In this document: piece by piece, positions 1 to 7,815 of the stretch | Layout: the number at the start of each line of letters is the position of its first letter | Position numbering within the stretch: position 1 is the first letter of the stretch | Assembly (NCBI GenBank): GCA_964526475.1 | Contig: CAZGKF010000042.1 | Coordinates: forward strand, 1-26,710 | Source: CAYVTV01 sp964526475 | GTDB taxonomy: Bacteria; Bacteroidota; Bacteroidia; Bacteroidales; GCA-2748055 | Direction of reading: 5' to 3' | DNA length: 26,710 bases | Notes under the pieces: model-generated | The model's input: only the letters and a program-made list of their open reading frames with translations | Told to the model about the DNA's origin: nothing | Databases searched by the model: none | Position numbers and translations under genes: made by a program

Positions 1-834
1 TGTTGTCCATCCTGGATAAGTTTTGCTGAACAGAATATCCCTGAAATTCTAAGCAATATAACTTCCATTAAATCTCCCCAGCAAATATCCGGTACCTTGA
101 TAAAAACATGGATCGCTGAAAAATTTTCTGTCCCTCCTGCTGATATATATTCCGTATCCTTTATGCCTTGTACTGCTAGAAAAATGGAAGCTCAGAGGGT
201 AGAGATGACAAGCAGGGGATATCCGGACGTTGACACGGTGTTGACTACCAGAGAACTGGTGAGGCTGATAAGACTCAATGGAATTGATATGCAGGGACTT
301 GAACCCGAACCCCCCGATGATCCAATGGGGGCAATGAGCAGTACAGGCAGGTTAATAGGGGCAAGTGGAGGAACACTCGAATCATTGCTCAGAACAATTT
401 ACTTTAAAAGTACAGGTAAGGAACTCCATGTTGAGGAAATCTCAAAACTAAGGTTAAATAAGGGAATCAAAGAAATCAGTTTAAGACTGGGTGACACTGA
501 AATAAAAACTGTTGCTGTAAGTGGTATGGCCAAAGTAAAAGAGGTTCTCGGAAATATAAATAAAGGTACCAGGAATTATCATCTTGTAGAAATAATGGCA
601 TGTCCCGGAGGCTGCGTTAACGGGGGAGGACAACCTATCAGTAATGACGAAAACCGGGTAAAAACACGTACTAAATCTTTATACGCATTTGATAACAGGG
701 AAACAGTTAGAATGGCACATAAAAATCCACAGATAATTAATGTGTATAACGATTTTCTGACGGAACCCATGAGTAAAATGGCAAAATCCCTTTTTTCAGT
801 TAAATACACACAACAGATAGAAGATAGAAGATAG
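1..834 (+). CDS. [FeFe] hydrogenase catalytic subunit, C-terminal part (cut by window edge)
   Basis: This is the H-cluster domain of an iron-only hydrogenase, which interconverts protons and H2. The frame is open from base 1, where the first codons read CCPSW, the tail of the TSCCPxW motif; an apparent TTG start at 97 is therefore only internal. The second motif, MPCTARKME, has its cysteine at codon 57 (169-171). The third, ACPGGCVNGGGQP, lies near 600-640. All ligand cysteines and the proton-relay cysteine are present, so it should be catalytic. The missing N-terminal part would carry the ferredoxin-like clusters. In anaerobic Bacteroidota such genes usually sit with NuoE/NuoF-like partners (electron-bifurcating or NADH-dependent types), which would lie to the left; that is inferred. 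The last residues, IEDRR and the stop, are encoded by the 7-base repeat block that begins at 816. Confidence 0.93.
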   Translation, partial: CCPSWISFAEQNIPEILSNITSIKSPQQISGTLIKTWIAEKFSVPPADIYSVSFMPCTARKMEAQRVEMTSRGYPDVDTVLTTRELVRLIRLNGIDMQGLEPEPPDDPMGAMSSTGRLIGASGGTLESLLRTIYFKSTGKELHVEEISKLRLNKGIKEISLRLGDTEIKTVAVSGMAKVKEVLGNINKGTRNYHLVEIMACPGGCVNGGGQPISNDENRVKTRTKSLYAFDNRETVRMAHKNPQIINVYNDFLTEPMSKMAKSLFSVKYTQQIEDRR

Positions 835-962
835 AAGATAGAAGGCAGAATGCAGAATGCAAAAGACAGAATATAGAAGACAGAGTATAGAAGATAGAAT
901 ATATAGGATAGAATGCAGAATGCAGAACGCAGAATATAGAAGATAGAATTCTGAATTCTAAA
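816..962. repeat. 21 in-phase 7-base repeats (GATAGAA / TGCAGAA type)
   Basis: From 816 the sequence divides without slippage into 21 heptamers, mostly ending in GAA. They begin with four GATAGAA, continue through GGCAGAA, TGCAGAA, GACAGAA and TATAGAA variants, and end with TTCTGAA and TTCTAAA. The block encodes the last residues and stop of the hydrogenase and ends exactly where similarity to a four-helix-bundle protein begins at 963. Because 7 is not a multiple of 3, the TAG inside many units comes up in every frame. Confidence 0.85.
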
Positions 963-1121
963 GAAAGTAGATATTATCTTATATTGGCAAAAGATTTATA
1001 TTATGGTGATAGTAGTCAGTTGATTTGTCAGGTTGAGATAGTTGGTAAATTAATTGAAGCATATAATGGAGCTATTTTGAATACTGCATACCAAAAATCA
1101 GCTCCGTTAAATTCATGGTAG
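963..1121 (+). pseudogene. C-terminal remnant of a four-helix-bundle (S23/IVP-like) protein
   Basis: Reading from 963 gives ESRYYLILAKDLYYGD, then a helix ending VGKLIEAYNGAILNT, and a stop at 1119-1121. This resembles the C-terminal helices of the small four-helix-bundle family (23S rRNA intervening-sequence protein type) that is frequent and scattered in Bacteroidota. No start codon or N-terminal helices exist: upstream lies only the heptamer block, with an in-frame TAG at 909-911. It is therefore a 5'-deleted remnant. Its last seven bases overlap the first possible start of the downstream kinase (1115). The family assignment comes from memory of the motif. Confidence 0.6.
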
Positions 1122-3124
1122 AACAAATGTTTATAAAGATGACAGGACAGGATAATAAATTGGTATATACAATAAAAGACAGATGCAGAGTATGTTACAC
1201 ATGCGTCAGGGAGTGTCCTGTAAAAGCTATCAGGATCATAAACGGACAGGCAGAGGTGATTTCCGAAAGATGTATTGCCTGCGGTAATTGTACCAGGGTA
1301 TGCAGCCAGGGAGCAAAAGCTTTTCTTAATACTACTGATAAGGTTTTTGAACTCTTACAGGATACAAAACCTGTTTATGCCATGCTGGCTCCCAGTTTTA
1401 TTGCCGAATTTGAAGATATAAAAGATTACAGGAAACTTATTGGCATGATTAAAGAACTTGGTTTCAGGAAGGTTTTTGAAGTCGCTTTTGGTGCCGATAT
1501 GGTAGCAGGAGAATATCGCAATTTAATTCACAGTAAAGGAGGTAAAGGATATATTTCCTCCGACTGTCCTGCTATTGTTGCTTTTATTGAAAAACATAAC
1601 CCGGAACTTGTAAGTAACCTTGCTCCAATTGTTTCCCCGATGCTGGCAATGACCCGTTACCTGAGATTTAAATACGGTAATGATTTTCACCTTGTATTTA
1701 TTGGCCCGTGCATAGCCAAAAAGGATGAGTCAAATGAAATAGATCAGAAAATTACATTTATTGAGCTTCGCGAAATGCTTAGCCGGAAAAAGATAAGGGA
1801 AGATGTAACAAAACCTACTGATTTTGACCCACCTGTTGGAGGTAAAGGTGCAATATTCCCTATAAGCAGGGGTTTACTCCAGACTGTAAATCTTTCTGAT
1901 GAAGAACTGGAACGAAATGTTATTGTTGCCGAAGGAAGGGTAAATTTCCAGGAAGCTATACGTGAATATAAAATGGGAGCTATCTCAGTTGAGCATCTTG
2001 AATTACTTTGCTGTGAAGGATGCATCATGGGACCTGGAACATCACGGAACGGCAAGAAATTCAGCCGTAGATCAAGAATTATGAATTATGTAAAGGAGAA
2101 ATTGAACTCCATTGATGAGATGAAGTGGCATAAAGCCATAATAGAAAGTTGTCAGGTAGATTTGCACCAAAAATTTCAGGCTCATAACCTGTATGTGTCA
2201 GAACCCCCTGAAAGAGAGATAAGAGAAGTATTGAAGAAGATGAATAAATTCTCCGAGAAAGAGCATCTTAATTGCGGCGCCTGTGGATATGATACCTGCA
2301 GAAACCACGCAATAGCAATTATAAGGGGTCTTGCAGAAACCGAGATGTGCCTGCCTTATACAATTGATAAGCTTCATAATTCCATTGAAGAATTAGCAGT
2401 TTCTAATGAAAAACTTTTTAATATCCAACAGACTCTTAAGGAAACTGAAAAACTTGCGCACATGGGGCAATTGTCAGCAGGAATTGCTCATGAACTTAAT
2501 AATCCGCTGGGTGTGGTTATTATGTACAGTAACCTTCTGCTGGAAGAAACAGAAGAAGAAGCACCTGTTAGAGAAGACCTTAGATTGATAGTTGAACAGG
2601 CCGAAAGATGTAAGAAAATTGTAGGAGGATTATTAAATTTTGCCCGTAAAAATCAGGTAAATTACCAGGAAGCAGATCTTAATGAAATGCTGCGGCTTAG
2701 CATAGCTTCTGTGATCATTCCTGCAAACGTGGAAATACAGATCATTTCTGAAGTAAAGGACCCTTTTGCCGAACTGGATAAAGAGCAAATGATACAGGTC
2801 TTTTCCAATCTGATAAAAAATGCGGTTGAAGCTATGCCGGGGGGAGGACAAATCCGGATTATACTGGAAGAAAATGATACAGATATTATATTCAGGATAC
2901 AAGATAGCGGTACCGGGATCCACGAAACGGATATTGAAAAAGTCTTTGAGCCTTTTTTTACAACAAAGGGAATTGGTAAGGGTACAGGACTTGGACTGGC
3001 TACTGCGTATGGAGTGGTGAAAATGCATAAGGGGAAAATCAATGTCCAGTCAAACTCTGATCCTTCAAAAGGCCCTACAGGAACGGAATTTATTTTACAT
3101 CTGCCAAAAAGAATACAAATTTAA
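1115..3124 (+). CDS. Ferredoxin / H-cluster-like sensor histidine kinase
   Basis: This is a soluble 669-residue kinase with an iron-sulfur sensory front. Two [4Fe-4S] ferredoxin motifs come first (C24, C27, C30, C34 and C53, C56, C59, C63). A hydrogenase large-subunit-like domain follows: SSDCPA (C151), GPCIAKKDE (C199) and CCEGC (C299, C303). A further C-x2-C-x4-C-x16-C cluster (C387 to C412) precedes the kinase, which has its H-box at H459 (AHELNNP) and N, G1, F and G2 boxes (NLIKNAVEAM, DSGTGI, FEPFFTTK, GTGLGLA). All four H-cluster ligand positions are cysteine, but the proton-relay cysteine of TSCCP is aspartate, which suggests a sensor more than an efficient enzyme (inference). It has no transmembrane segment. 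The start could be 1115, 1127 or 1139. It probably senses H2 or redox state for the neighbouring hydrogenase and response regulators. Confidence 0.92.
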   Translation: MVEQMFIKMTGQDNKLVYTIKDRCRVCYTCVRECPVKAIRIINGQAEVISERCIACGNCTRVCSQGAKAFLNTTDKVFELLQDTKPVYAMLAPSFIAEFEDIKDYRKLIGMIKELGFRKVFEVAFGADMVAGEYRNLIHSKGGKGYISSDCPAIVAFIEKHNPELVSNLAPIVSPMLAMTRYLRFKYGNDFHLVFIGPCIAKKDESNEIDQKITFIELREMLSRKKIREDVTKPTDFDPPVGGKGAIFPISRGLLQTVNLSDEELERNVIVAEGRVNFQEAIREYKMGAISVEHLELLCCEGCIMGPGTSRNGKKFSRRSRIMNYVKEKLNSIDEMKWHKAIIESCQVDLHQKFQAHNLYVSEPPEREIREVLKKMNKFSEKEHLNCGACGYDTCRNHAIAIIRGLAETEMCLPYTIDKLHNSIEELAVSNEKLFNIQQTLKETEKLAHMGQLSAGIAHELNNPLGVVIMYSNLLLEETEEEAPVREDLRLIVEQAERCKKIVGGLLNFARKNQVNYQEADLNEMLRLSIASVIIPANVEIQIISEVKDPFAELDKEQMIQVFSNLIKNAVEAMPGGGQIRIILEENDTDIIFRIQDSGTGIHETDIEKVFEPFFTTKGIGKGTGLGLATAYGVVKMHKGKINVQSNSDPSKGPTGTEFILHLPKRIQI

Positions 3125-3134
3125 ATGTTTCAAT

Positions 3135-3527
3135 ATGAGTTTAGAAGGAAAAAATATATTTATCGTGGATGATGATATCGACTACCTATTCCAGCTTCAG
3201 TTTCATGTAAATCAATGGGGCTGTAATGTTATAACAGCAACCAGCCAGCGCGAGGCTGAACTAATACTTGAAGACATGAAACCTGATCTTGCAATCCTCG
3301 ATCTGATGATGGAAAGCGAGGATAGTGGATTTGTGTTAAGTTACAAGATGAAAAAGAAGTATCCTGATGTTCCTGTTATTATAGCCACTGCTGTATCTTC
3401 TGAAACTGGTATTTCTTTTAATGTGACAAGTGAGGAAGACCGCAGATGGATTAAAGCAGACCTTTACCTTGAAAAAGGTATTCGTCCGGAACAATTGAAA
3501 ATAGAAATGATTAAACTTCTTAAATAA
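3135..3527 (+). CDS. Single-domain response regulator (CheY-like receiver)
   Basis: A 130-residue receiver domain with no output domain. The acidic pocket is D12-D14 (FIVDDDID), the phosphorylated residue should be D56 (LAILDLMM), the switch Thr lies in IIATAV, and the conserved Lys in YLEKGIRP. I place the start at the ATG at 3135, ten bases after the kinase stop. The longer frame from 3042 would overlap the kinase by 83 bases and add residues unlike any receiver. As the gene directly follows the H-cluster-like kinase, it is the natural phosphate acceptor, perhaps as a relay to the next hybrid protein. The partnership is inferred from order only. Confidence 0.88.
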   Translation: MSLEGKNIFIVDDDIDYLFQLQFHVNQWGCNVITATSQREAELILEDMKPDLAILDLMMESEDSGFVLSYKMKKKYPDVPVIIATAVSSETGISFNVTSEEDRRWIKADLYLEKGIRPEQLKIEMIKLLK

Positions 3528-3528
3528 T

Positions 3529-4647
3529 ATGGATTTACTTAAAGTACTTGTAGTTGATGATGAACCGGGAATTCGTTCCGGGGTCAGCCGGATATTGTCT
3601 AAGCATAGTGTAAGCTATCCTTTTATGGATGAAGATTGTGGTTTCGAATGTCTGGAAGCTGCCACCGGAGAAGATGCAATTAAAATAATTGAAGAAGAAA
3701 TGCCTGATATAGTACTGCTTGATAACAAATTGCCCGGGATTAAAGGTCTGGAAGTACTGGAATACATCAGGATGAAAAATTATGATATTATGGTGGCCAT
3801 GATTACTTCCTATGCTTCACTCGAAATTGCCGTTAAAGCTACTGATGACGGAGCATATGATTTCATCCCCAAACCATTTACTCCCCAGGAACTGAAGTCG
3901 TCCATTGATAATATCACCAAACAGCTATTCCTTAAAAGAATTACTTCAAAAATGAAACAGGAGGGAAAACAAATACGTTATCAGTTCCTTTCTGTACTTT
4001 CACATGAGTTGAAAGCCCCGCTAAATGCTATTGAAGGGTATCTGCGAATAATGCAGGAAAAACAGCTCGATGATGATATAAATAATTATATGAAGATGAT
4101 AGAGCGTGCATTGGACAGGATACAGGGTATGAGAAGTCTGGTTATGGATTTGCTCGATTTTACCAGGATAAGGCTTGAAAAAAAAGAAGACAAGATTATG
4201 AAGGTTAATCTTCGTGAACTTGCAAAAATATCAGCAAGCACAGTTAAACCCTATGCAATACAAAAGAATGTTGAAATCAGGATCAATTGCCCCCATGATC
4301 TTTATGTTGAAGCAAATCCAAACGATCTGGAGATTATTCTTAACAATCTTATAAGCAATGCAGTAAAATATAATAAAGAAGGAGGACTTGTTGAGGTAAT
4401 TTTGTCAAAAGAGGAGAAAATTCTAAAATTGGTTATCAAAGATACGGGAATAGGCCTCACAAAAGAGGAAATATCACAATTGTTTCATTCATTTGTAAGG
4501 ATCAGAAATGAAAAAACACGTCATATAACCGGTAGCGGACTTGGTTTGTCTATAGTCAGAAAGATTACAGAGATATATAAAGGCAAAATTGAAGTTGAAA
4601 GTGAACCTGAAAAAGGAAGTACTTTTTATGTATCTTTGACATTATAG
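3529..4647 (+). CDS. Receiver-histidine kinase hybrid protein
   Basis: A soluble protein of 372 residues. An N-terminal receiver (D10-D11, phosphoacceptor D65 in VLLDNKLPG, K115 in IPKPF) is followed by a histidine kinase core. The H-box histidine is H159 (LSHELKAPLNAIEGY), with N box NLISNAVKYN, G1 DTGIGL and G2 GSGLGLSI. It starts one base after the preceding receiver gene stops, so the two are almost certainly cotranscribed. An input receiver in front of a kinase, with no DNA-binding domain in it or its neighbour, suggests a phosphorelay whose final output lies elsewhere, or that acts alongside Rex. Reading the architecture is secure; the signal and target are not known. Confidence 0.9.
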   Translation: MDLLKVLVVDDEPGIRSGVSRILSKHSVSYPFMDEDCGFECLEAATGEDAIKIIEEEMPDIVLLDNKLPGIKGLEVLEYIRMKNYDIMVAMITSYASLEIAVKATDDGAYDFIPKPFTPQELKSSIDNITKQLFLKRITSKMKQEGKQIRYQFLSVLSHELKAPLNAIEGYLRIMQEKQLDDDINNYMKMIERALDRIQGMRSLVMDLLDFTRIRLEKKEDKIMKVNLRELAKISASTVKPYAIQKNVEIRINCPHDLYVEANPNDLEIILNNLISNAVKYNKEGGLVEVILSKEEKILKLVIKDTGIGLTKEEISQLFHSFVRIRNEKTRHITGSGLGLSIVRKITEIYKGKIEVESEPEKGSTFYVSLTL

Positions 4648-4689
4648 TTTACAGAGAGTTGCTTTTCAGTTATTCAAAAACGATAAAAA

Positions 4690-5322
4690 ATGAACATAAA
4701 TAAGCTCCCTGAGAAAACCGTTGAACGTCTGAGTGAATACCGGCGTACTTTATTGAACTGTCTTGCACAGGGCAAAACATATATTTATTCGCATGAGCTG
4801 GCTCTTATGCAGCATATAACAGCGGTACAGGTTAGACGTGATTTTATGTTTATTGGTTACAGCAGCCTGCAAAGAAAGGGTTACGATATCAGGGAACTTA
4901 TTGACGTTATCGGGAAGATAATAGATTCCGAAACTCCTCTGAATATTGCGGTTGTAGGTATGGGAAATCTTGGAAGAGCAGTAAGTCATTATTTCATTGG
5001 GAAACGTTCCAAATTGAATATAGTGGCAGCTTTCGATGTGGACCCAAATAAAACCGATCGTGTTATTTCAGGAGTGAAATGTTACTCCATCCACAAGCTC
5101 ACAGAGCTGATAAAGGAAATGGAAATACTGATCGCCATTCTAACAGTCCCTTCTGATGCTGCAGTTGAAACAGCTGAAAAACTTGTTATTGCAGGAGTTA
5201 AGGGCATTTTGAATTTCACTTCAGTCCCTCTGAACGTGCCTTCAAATGTTCACCTCGAACAGTATGATATGATCACTTCCCTGGAGACCTTAGCCTATTT
5301 TGTTAAAAAACAAATAAGCTGA
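4690..5322 (+). CDS. rex: Redox-sensing transcriptional repressor Rex
   Basis: Rex binds DNA when the NADH/NAD+ ratio is low and releases it when NADH builds up, switching on fermentative and hydrogen-producing genes. The 210 residues show the N-terminal winged-helix start (KLPEKTVERLSEYRR), the DNA-contact region (TAVQVRRDF) and a Rossmann fold with the nucleotide loop GMGNLG at 90-95 (NIAVVGMGNLGRAV), followed by FDVDP. Length is normal for the family. It follows the kinase hybrid by 42 bases in the same direction, so the hydrogenase and its two kinds of redox control are grouped. I found no convincing Rex operator in the short gaps around it. Confidence 0.95.
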   Translation: MNINKLPEKTVERLSEYRRTLLNCLAQGKTYIYSHELALMQHITAVQVRRDFMFIGYSSLQRKGYDIRELIDVIGKIIDSETPLNIAVVGMGNLGRAVSHYFIGKRSKLNIVAAFDVDPNKTDRVISGVKCYSIHKLTELIKEMEILIAILTVPSDAAVETAEKLVIAGVKGILNFTSVPLNVPSNVHLEQYDMITSLETLAYFVKKQIS

Positions 5323-5414
5323 AAAATTATTAATTTTTGTAATTTCGGCCTTCATTTTTCCCTGGCCGGCTTAAATGAGGTTGCATCCGGCCATTGAAAT
5401 AAAAAACTAGACGG

Positions 5415-6356
5415 ATGAAAATACATTATGATTTAGAGGAATTGAGAGGGATAAAGAATCCGGTTGTTACAACAGGTTCTTTTGACGGGGTGCATGTTGG
5501 CCATAAGGTGATACTGCGCAGACTTAAAAAACTTGCCCTCGATACAGGAGGAGAAACAGTCCTTATTACATTCTACCCCCACCCAAGGCGTGTTCTTTAT
5601 CCTGATACTGAAGGGAAAGATCTTATGATGATAAACACCCGGAGAGAGAAAAAATGGCTTTTGAAAAAAACCGGACTGGATCATCTTATGGTCATTAATT
5701 TTACTAAGGAATTTTCACGCTTAAGTTCTCAGGAATTCATTGAGAATGTGTTGGTAGATATATTAAACGTCAGGATCGTTGTAGTTGGATTTAACCATTA
5801 TTTTGGTTACCACCGGGAAGGGAATTTCGAATATCTTTATAAACTGGGGCATATGTATGGTTTTGATGTAGAGGAGATCCCTGAGCAGGATATTCATAGT
5901 GAAAGTGTCAGTTCAACCAAAATAAGAAATGCTCTGCTACAGGGAAATATCCAGAGAGCAAATGCATACCTTGATCATTATTACATTATAAAAACCAGTG
6001 TTTTCCTGAACAAGGAACTTACGGTATCAGCTGGTATTGTATTTTATAATATTTCTGCTGAAGAGGAGAATAAGTTAATTCCTCCCGATGGTGTTTATGC
6101 TGTTAACATCGAGGGAGAAAAATTTTATGAAAAAGGTATGATATTGATTGATGAAACTGTCGGAATACATAAAAATCCTTCTGAACGTTCTGCAGCATAT
6201 TTACATATTCTGAGCAATAAAAATATACAGGAGGGGCAGGAAGTTACCGTTTATTTTCACAAGCAGATAAGGAGCAGATCAAAAAGCTCTGCTATTATAT
6301 TTAATGAGAAGCAAATGAAACAGGATTTAAAGCTGATAGCAGAGTTGATTTATTAG
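5415..6356 (+). CDS. RibF-like FAD synthetase with a degenerate riboflavin kinase domain
   Basis: The N-terminal half is a well-kept FMN adenylyltransferase: GSFDGVHVGH (H27, H30), ITFYPHPRRVL, GFNHYFGYHREGN and SSTKIRNAL. This half makes FAD from FMN and ATP. In normal RibF the C-terminal half phosphorylates riboflavin and carries a GxGRGR-LGFPTANI segment and a catalytic Glu before a conserved His. Here the first segment is reduced to SAGIVFYNIS and the Glu site reads AAYLHIL. The fold signature PPDGVYAV survives. At 313 residues the length is normal, so this is decay of the site and not a deletion. Either the cell has a second, complete ribF, or this paralogue has another role. The start is ATG at 5415, 92 bases after rex. 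Confidence 0.85.
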   Translation: MKIHYDLEELRGIKNPVVTTGSFDGVHVGHKVILRRLKKLALDTGGETVLITFYPHPRRVLYPDTEGKDLMMINTRREKKWLLKKTGLDHLMVINFTKEFSRLSSQEFIENVLVDILNVRIVVVGFNHYFGYHREGNFEYLYKLGHMYGFDVEEIPEQDIHSESVSSTKIRNALLQGNIQRANAYLDHYYIIKTSVFLNKELTVSAGIVFYNISAEEENKLIPPDGVYAVNIEGEKFYEKGMILIDETVGIHKNPSERSAAYLHILSNKNIQEGQEVTVYFHKQIRSRSKSSAIIFNEKQMKQDLKLIAELIY

Positions 6357-6423
6357 GAGTTAGTTATTATTGTAAAATACCAGCGGGTACTAAATTCTAA
6401 AAACATTCTCCTTACCTGGCACA

Positions 6424-6490
6424 TTTCTGTAAACATTCGACCTCTGCGAGGTCGGGCCTTCAAACCGGAGGACTTGCATGTTTATAGAAA
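6424..6490. repeat. Palindromic dispersed repeat with 15-base ends
   Basis: The outer arms tttctgtaaacattc (6424-6438) and gcatgtttatagaaa (6476-6490) are inverted copies matching at 13 of 15 positions. Inside is a smaller hairpin, gacctc-tgc-gaggtc. It looks like the TTTCTATAAACATG-type repeat found between genes in many Bacteroidota. It lies against the 3' side of the adjacent broken gene and supplies its apparent last codons and stop. Confidence 0.65.
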
Positions 6491-6723
6491 CTGATAATTC
6501 TGCCGCTTTCCTGAAATAAAACATAATCCGGTGAAACAATTGTCTCATGAGTAACCCATTCGTCTGGTGTTTCCATATAAACCGGCCGGAATCCGGTTCC
6601 GTCGGATTTCACTGTCCACATTCGTTGTGGTGCGTTTCCCCCTGTTTCGTGACAGAAGAGTATTTCCCCAGGTATCCGGGGATTTGTTTGTATATGTCCT
6701 ACACGGAATGATAATTTTCTTCT
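6460..6723 (-). pseudogene. Broken oligogalacturonate-lyase-like beta-propeller gene (fragment)
   Basis: On the minus strand one frame is open from 6723 to a stop at 6460-6462. It reads protein-like sequence: VGHIQTNPRIPGEILFCHE, then APQRMWTVKSDGTGFRP and DEWVTHETIVSPDYVLF. This pattern resembles Ogl-type beta-propeller lyases (PF14583), which cleave unsaturated galacturonate dimers made during pectin breakdown. There is no suitable start, an in-frame TAA lies upstream at 6724-6726, and the last ten codons come from the palindromic repeat. It is thus a fragment of about 75 real codons left from a protein normally near 400 residues. It sits just downstream of the Gfo/Idh/MocA gene on the same strand. 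Confidence 0.55.
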
Positions 6724-6735
6724 TTACCAAATTTT

Positions 6736-7758
6736 TTAAACCTTATTAAGAGCTCTTTGCCAGATGTCGTCAAGCTTAACAGTGGCTCCATCCAGGCGTT
6801 TGCTTTCATCAGCAGCTTCCATAAATGTGAAAATTTCAAGGGTTTCCTCTTGTTTAACAGGCACTTTACCAGTTTGAAAAAATTTCACAACTTCTTCCAG
6901 AAGAGGAACATAACCAGTATTATTTCCCAGTGACATTATTTCATCTTCACCAAAGGCAATCCCGCCAAAATCGCGCTTACCTGCACGTGTTCCCCTGAAA
7001 GTGCCAATCCTGTTATCCTCCCATACTCCAACTACCATATCTGTTTCGGGGGTGCAGGTTCGTGACAGGGTTTTGCATCCCTGACCCATTACGGTATATA
7101 AAGCCTCAATTCCATGAATTCCATACCAGAAGAAGTCAGGATGTGTTTTCTCAATGTGAGCCGGACTATAAGTGTCTGCTCCCCAAATTTTCCCAATTAT
7201 GTTATTTTCTGTAATGTCCTTTATATTAGATAAGTAGCGCATGGAGGAACAAGAAAACATGGGCACATTATGTTGTTTTGAGGCTTCAAAAATAGTTATA
7301 GCATCTACCAGCGATGCTGCTAATGGTTTATCAATAAATACCGGTTTCCCCGCTTTGAATACCTGTAAAGCCTGATCTAAATGAAGCCGGCCATCATTGG
7401 TGAGGAGAAGAACTACATCAACCTTTGTAAGCAGATCGTTTATAGAATCAACAATTTCTACTCCCATTTTTTTTACTTCTGCCGTATATCTTGGAATTCG
7501 TTCCACACTGGAGATAATATCACGGCTCCCATGCGGATAAGCAGCTACTACTTTATATCCCTGAAGAGCAGGTTTTGCTTCAGGATCATTAAATGCTGTC
7601 GTGAAAGCCTTACTGTGCGAGGTGTCTAAACCTATCATACCTATTCTCCTGCCTTTTGGTACAGATGATCTTTTTTGGGAAAAGGATGTATTTGTACCAA
7701 GTAATCCCATTCCAAACATGGAAGTTGTGCGGATAAATGACCGTCGATTTGTGTTCAT
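6736..7758 (-). CDS. Gfo/Idh/MocA-family oxidoreductase with Tat-type leader
   Basis: A 340-residue NAD(P)-dependent sugar or sugar-acid oxidoreductase by family. The N-terminus (NRRSFIRTTSMFGMGLLG) is a twin-arginine leader, so the folded protein with its cofactor is probably exported. The nucleotide-binding start IGMIGLDTSHS lacks the standard GxGxxG and matches a subfamily seen in polysaccharide-using Bacteroidota. The family EKP motif appears as DKPLA, and HPDFFWYGIHGIEAL carries likely active-site histidines. It lies 57 bases behind the nucleotidyltransferase gene and ahead of the broken Ogl-like fragment. Together these suggest a lost uronate or pectin function; that is inference, and the substrate cannot be read from the sequence. 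Confidence 0.85.
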   Translation of the reverse strand: MNTNRRSFIRTTSMFGMGLLGTNTSFSQKRSSVPKGRRIGMIGLDTSHSKAFTTAFNDPEAKPALQGYKVVAAYPHGSRDIISSVERIPRYTAEVKKMGVEIVDSINDLLTKVDVVLLLTNDGRLHLDQALQVFKAGKPVFIDKPLAASLVDAITIFEASKQHNVPMFSCSSMRYLSNIKDITENNIIGKIWGADTYSPAHIEKTHPDFFWYGIHGIEALYTVMGQGCKTLSRTCTPETDMVVGVWEDNRIGTFRGTRAGKRDFGGIAFGEDEIMSLGNNTGYVPLLEEVVKFFQTGKVPVKQEETLEIFTFMEAADESKRLDGATVKLDDIWQRALNKV

Positions 7759-7815
7759 AATGTATTTGTTTTATTTTTTAATTTTCCAAACTGCACAAGC
7801 GGTTTTTAAAAATAA

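Noticed and set aside
97..834. Hydrogenase gene starting at TTG 97
   Set aside because: The frame is open to base 1 and encodes the CCPSW motif upstream, so 97 is internal.
3042..3134. Longer N-terminus for the lone receiver
   Set aside because: It overlaps the kinase gene and its residues do not resemble a receiver start; the ATG at 3135 gives a normal domain.
4648..4689. Rex operator upstream of rex
   Set aside because: The gap contains TTGCTTTTCAGTTATTCAAA, but it is not a convincing TTGTGAA-type palindrome.
6545..6730. 61-residue minus-strand frame
   Set aside because: The real similarity (propeller fragment) is in another frame of the same strand; this one is a shadow.
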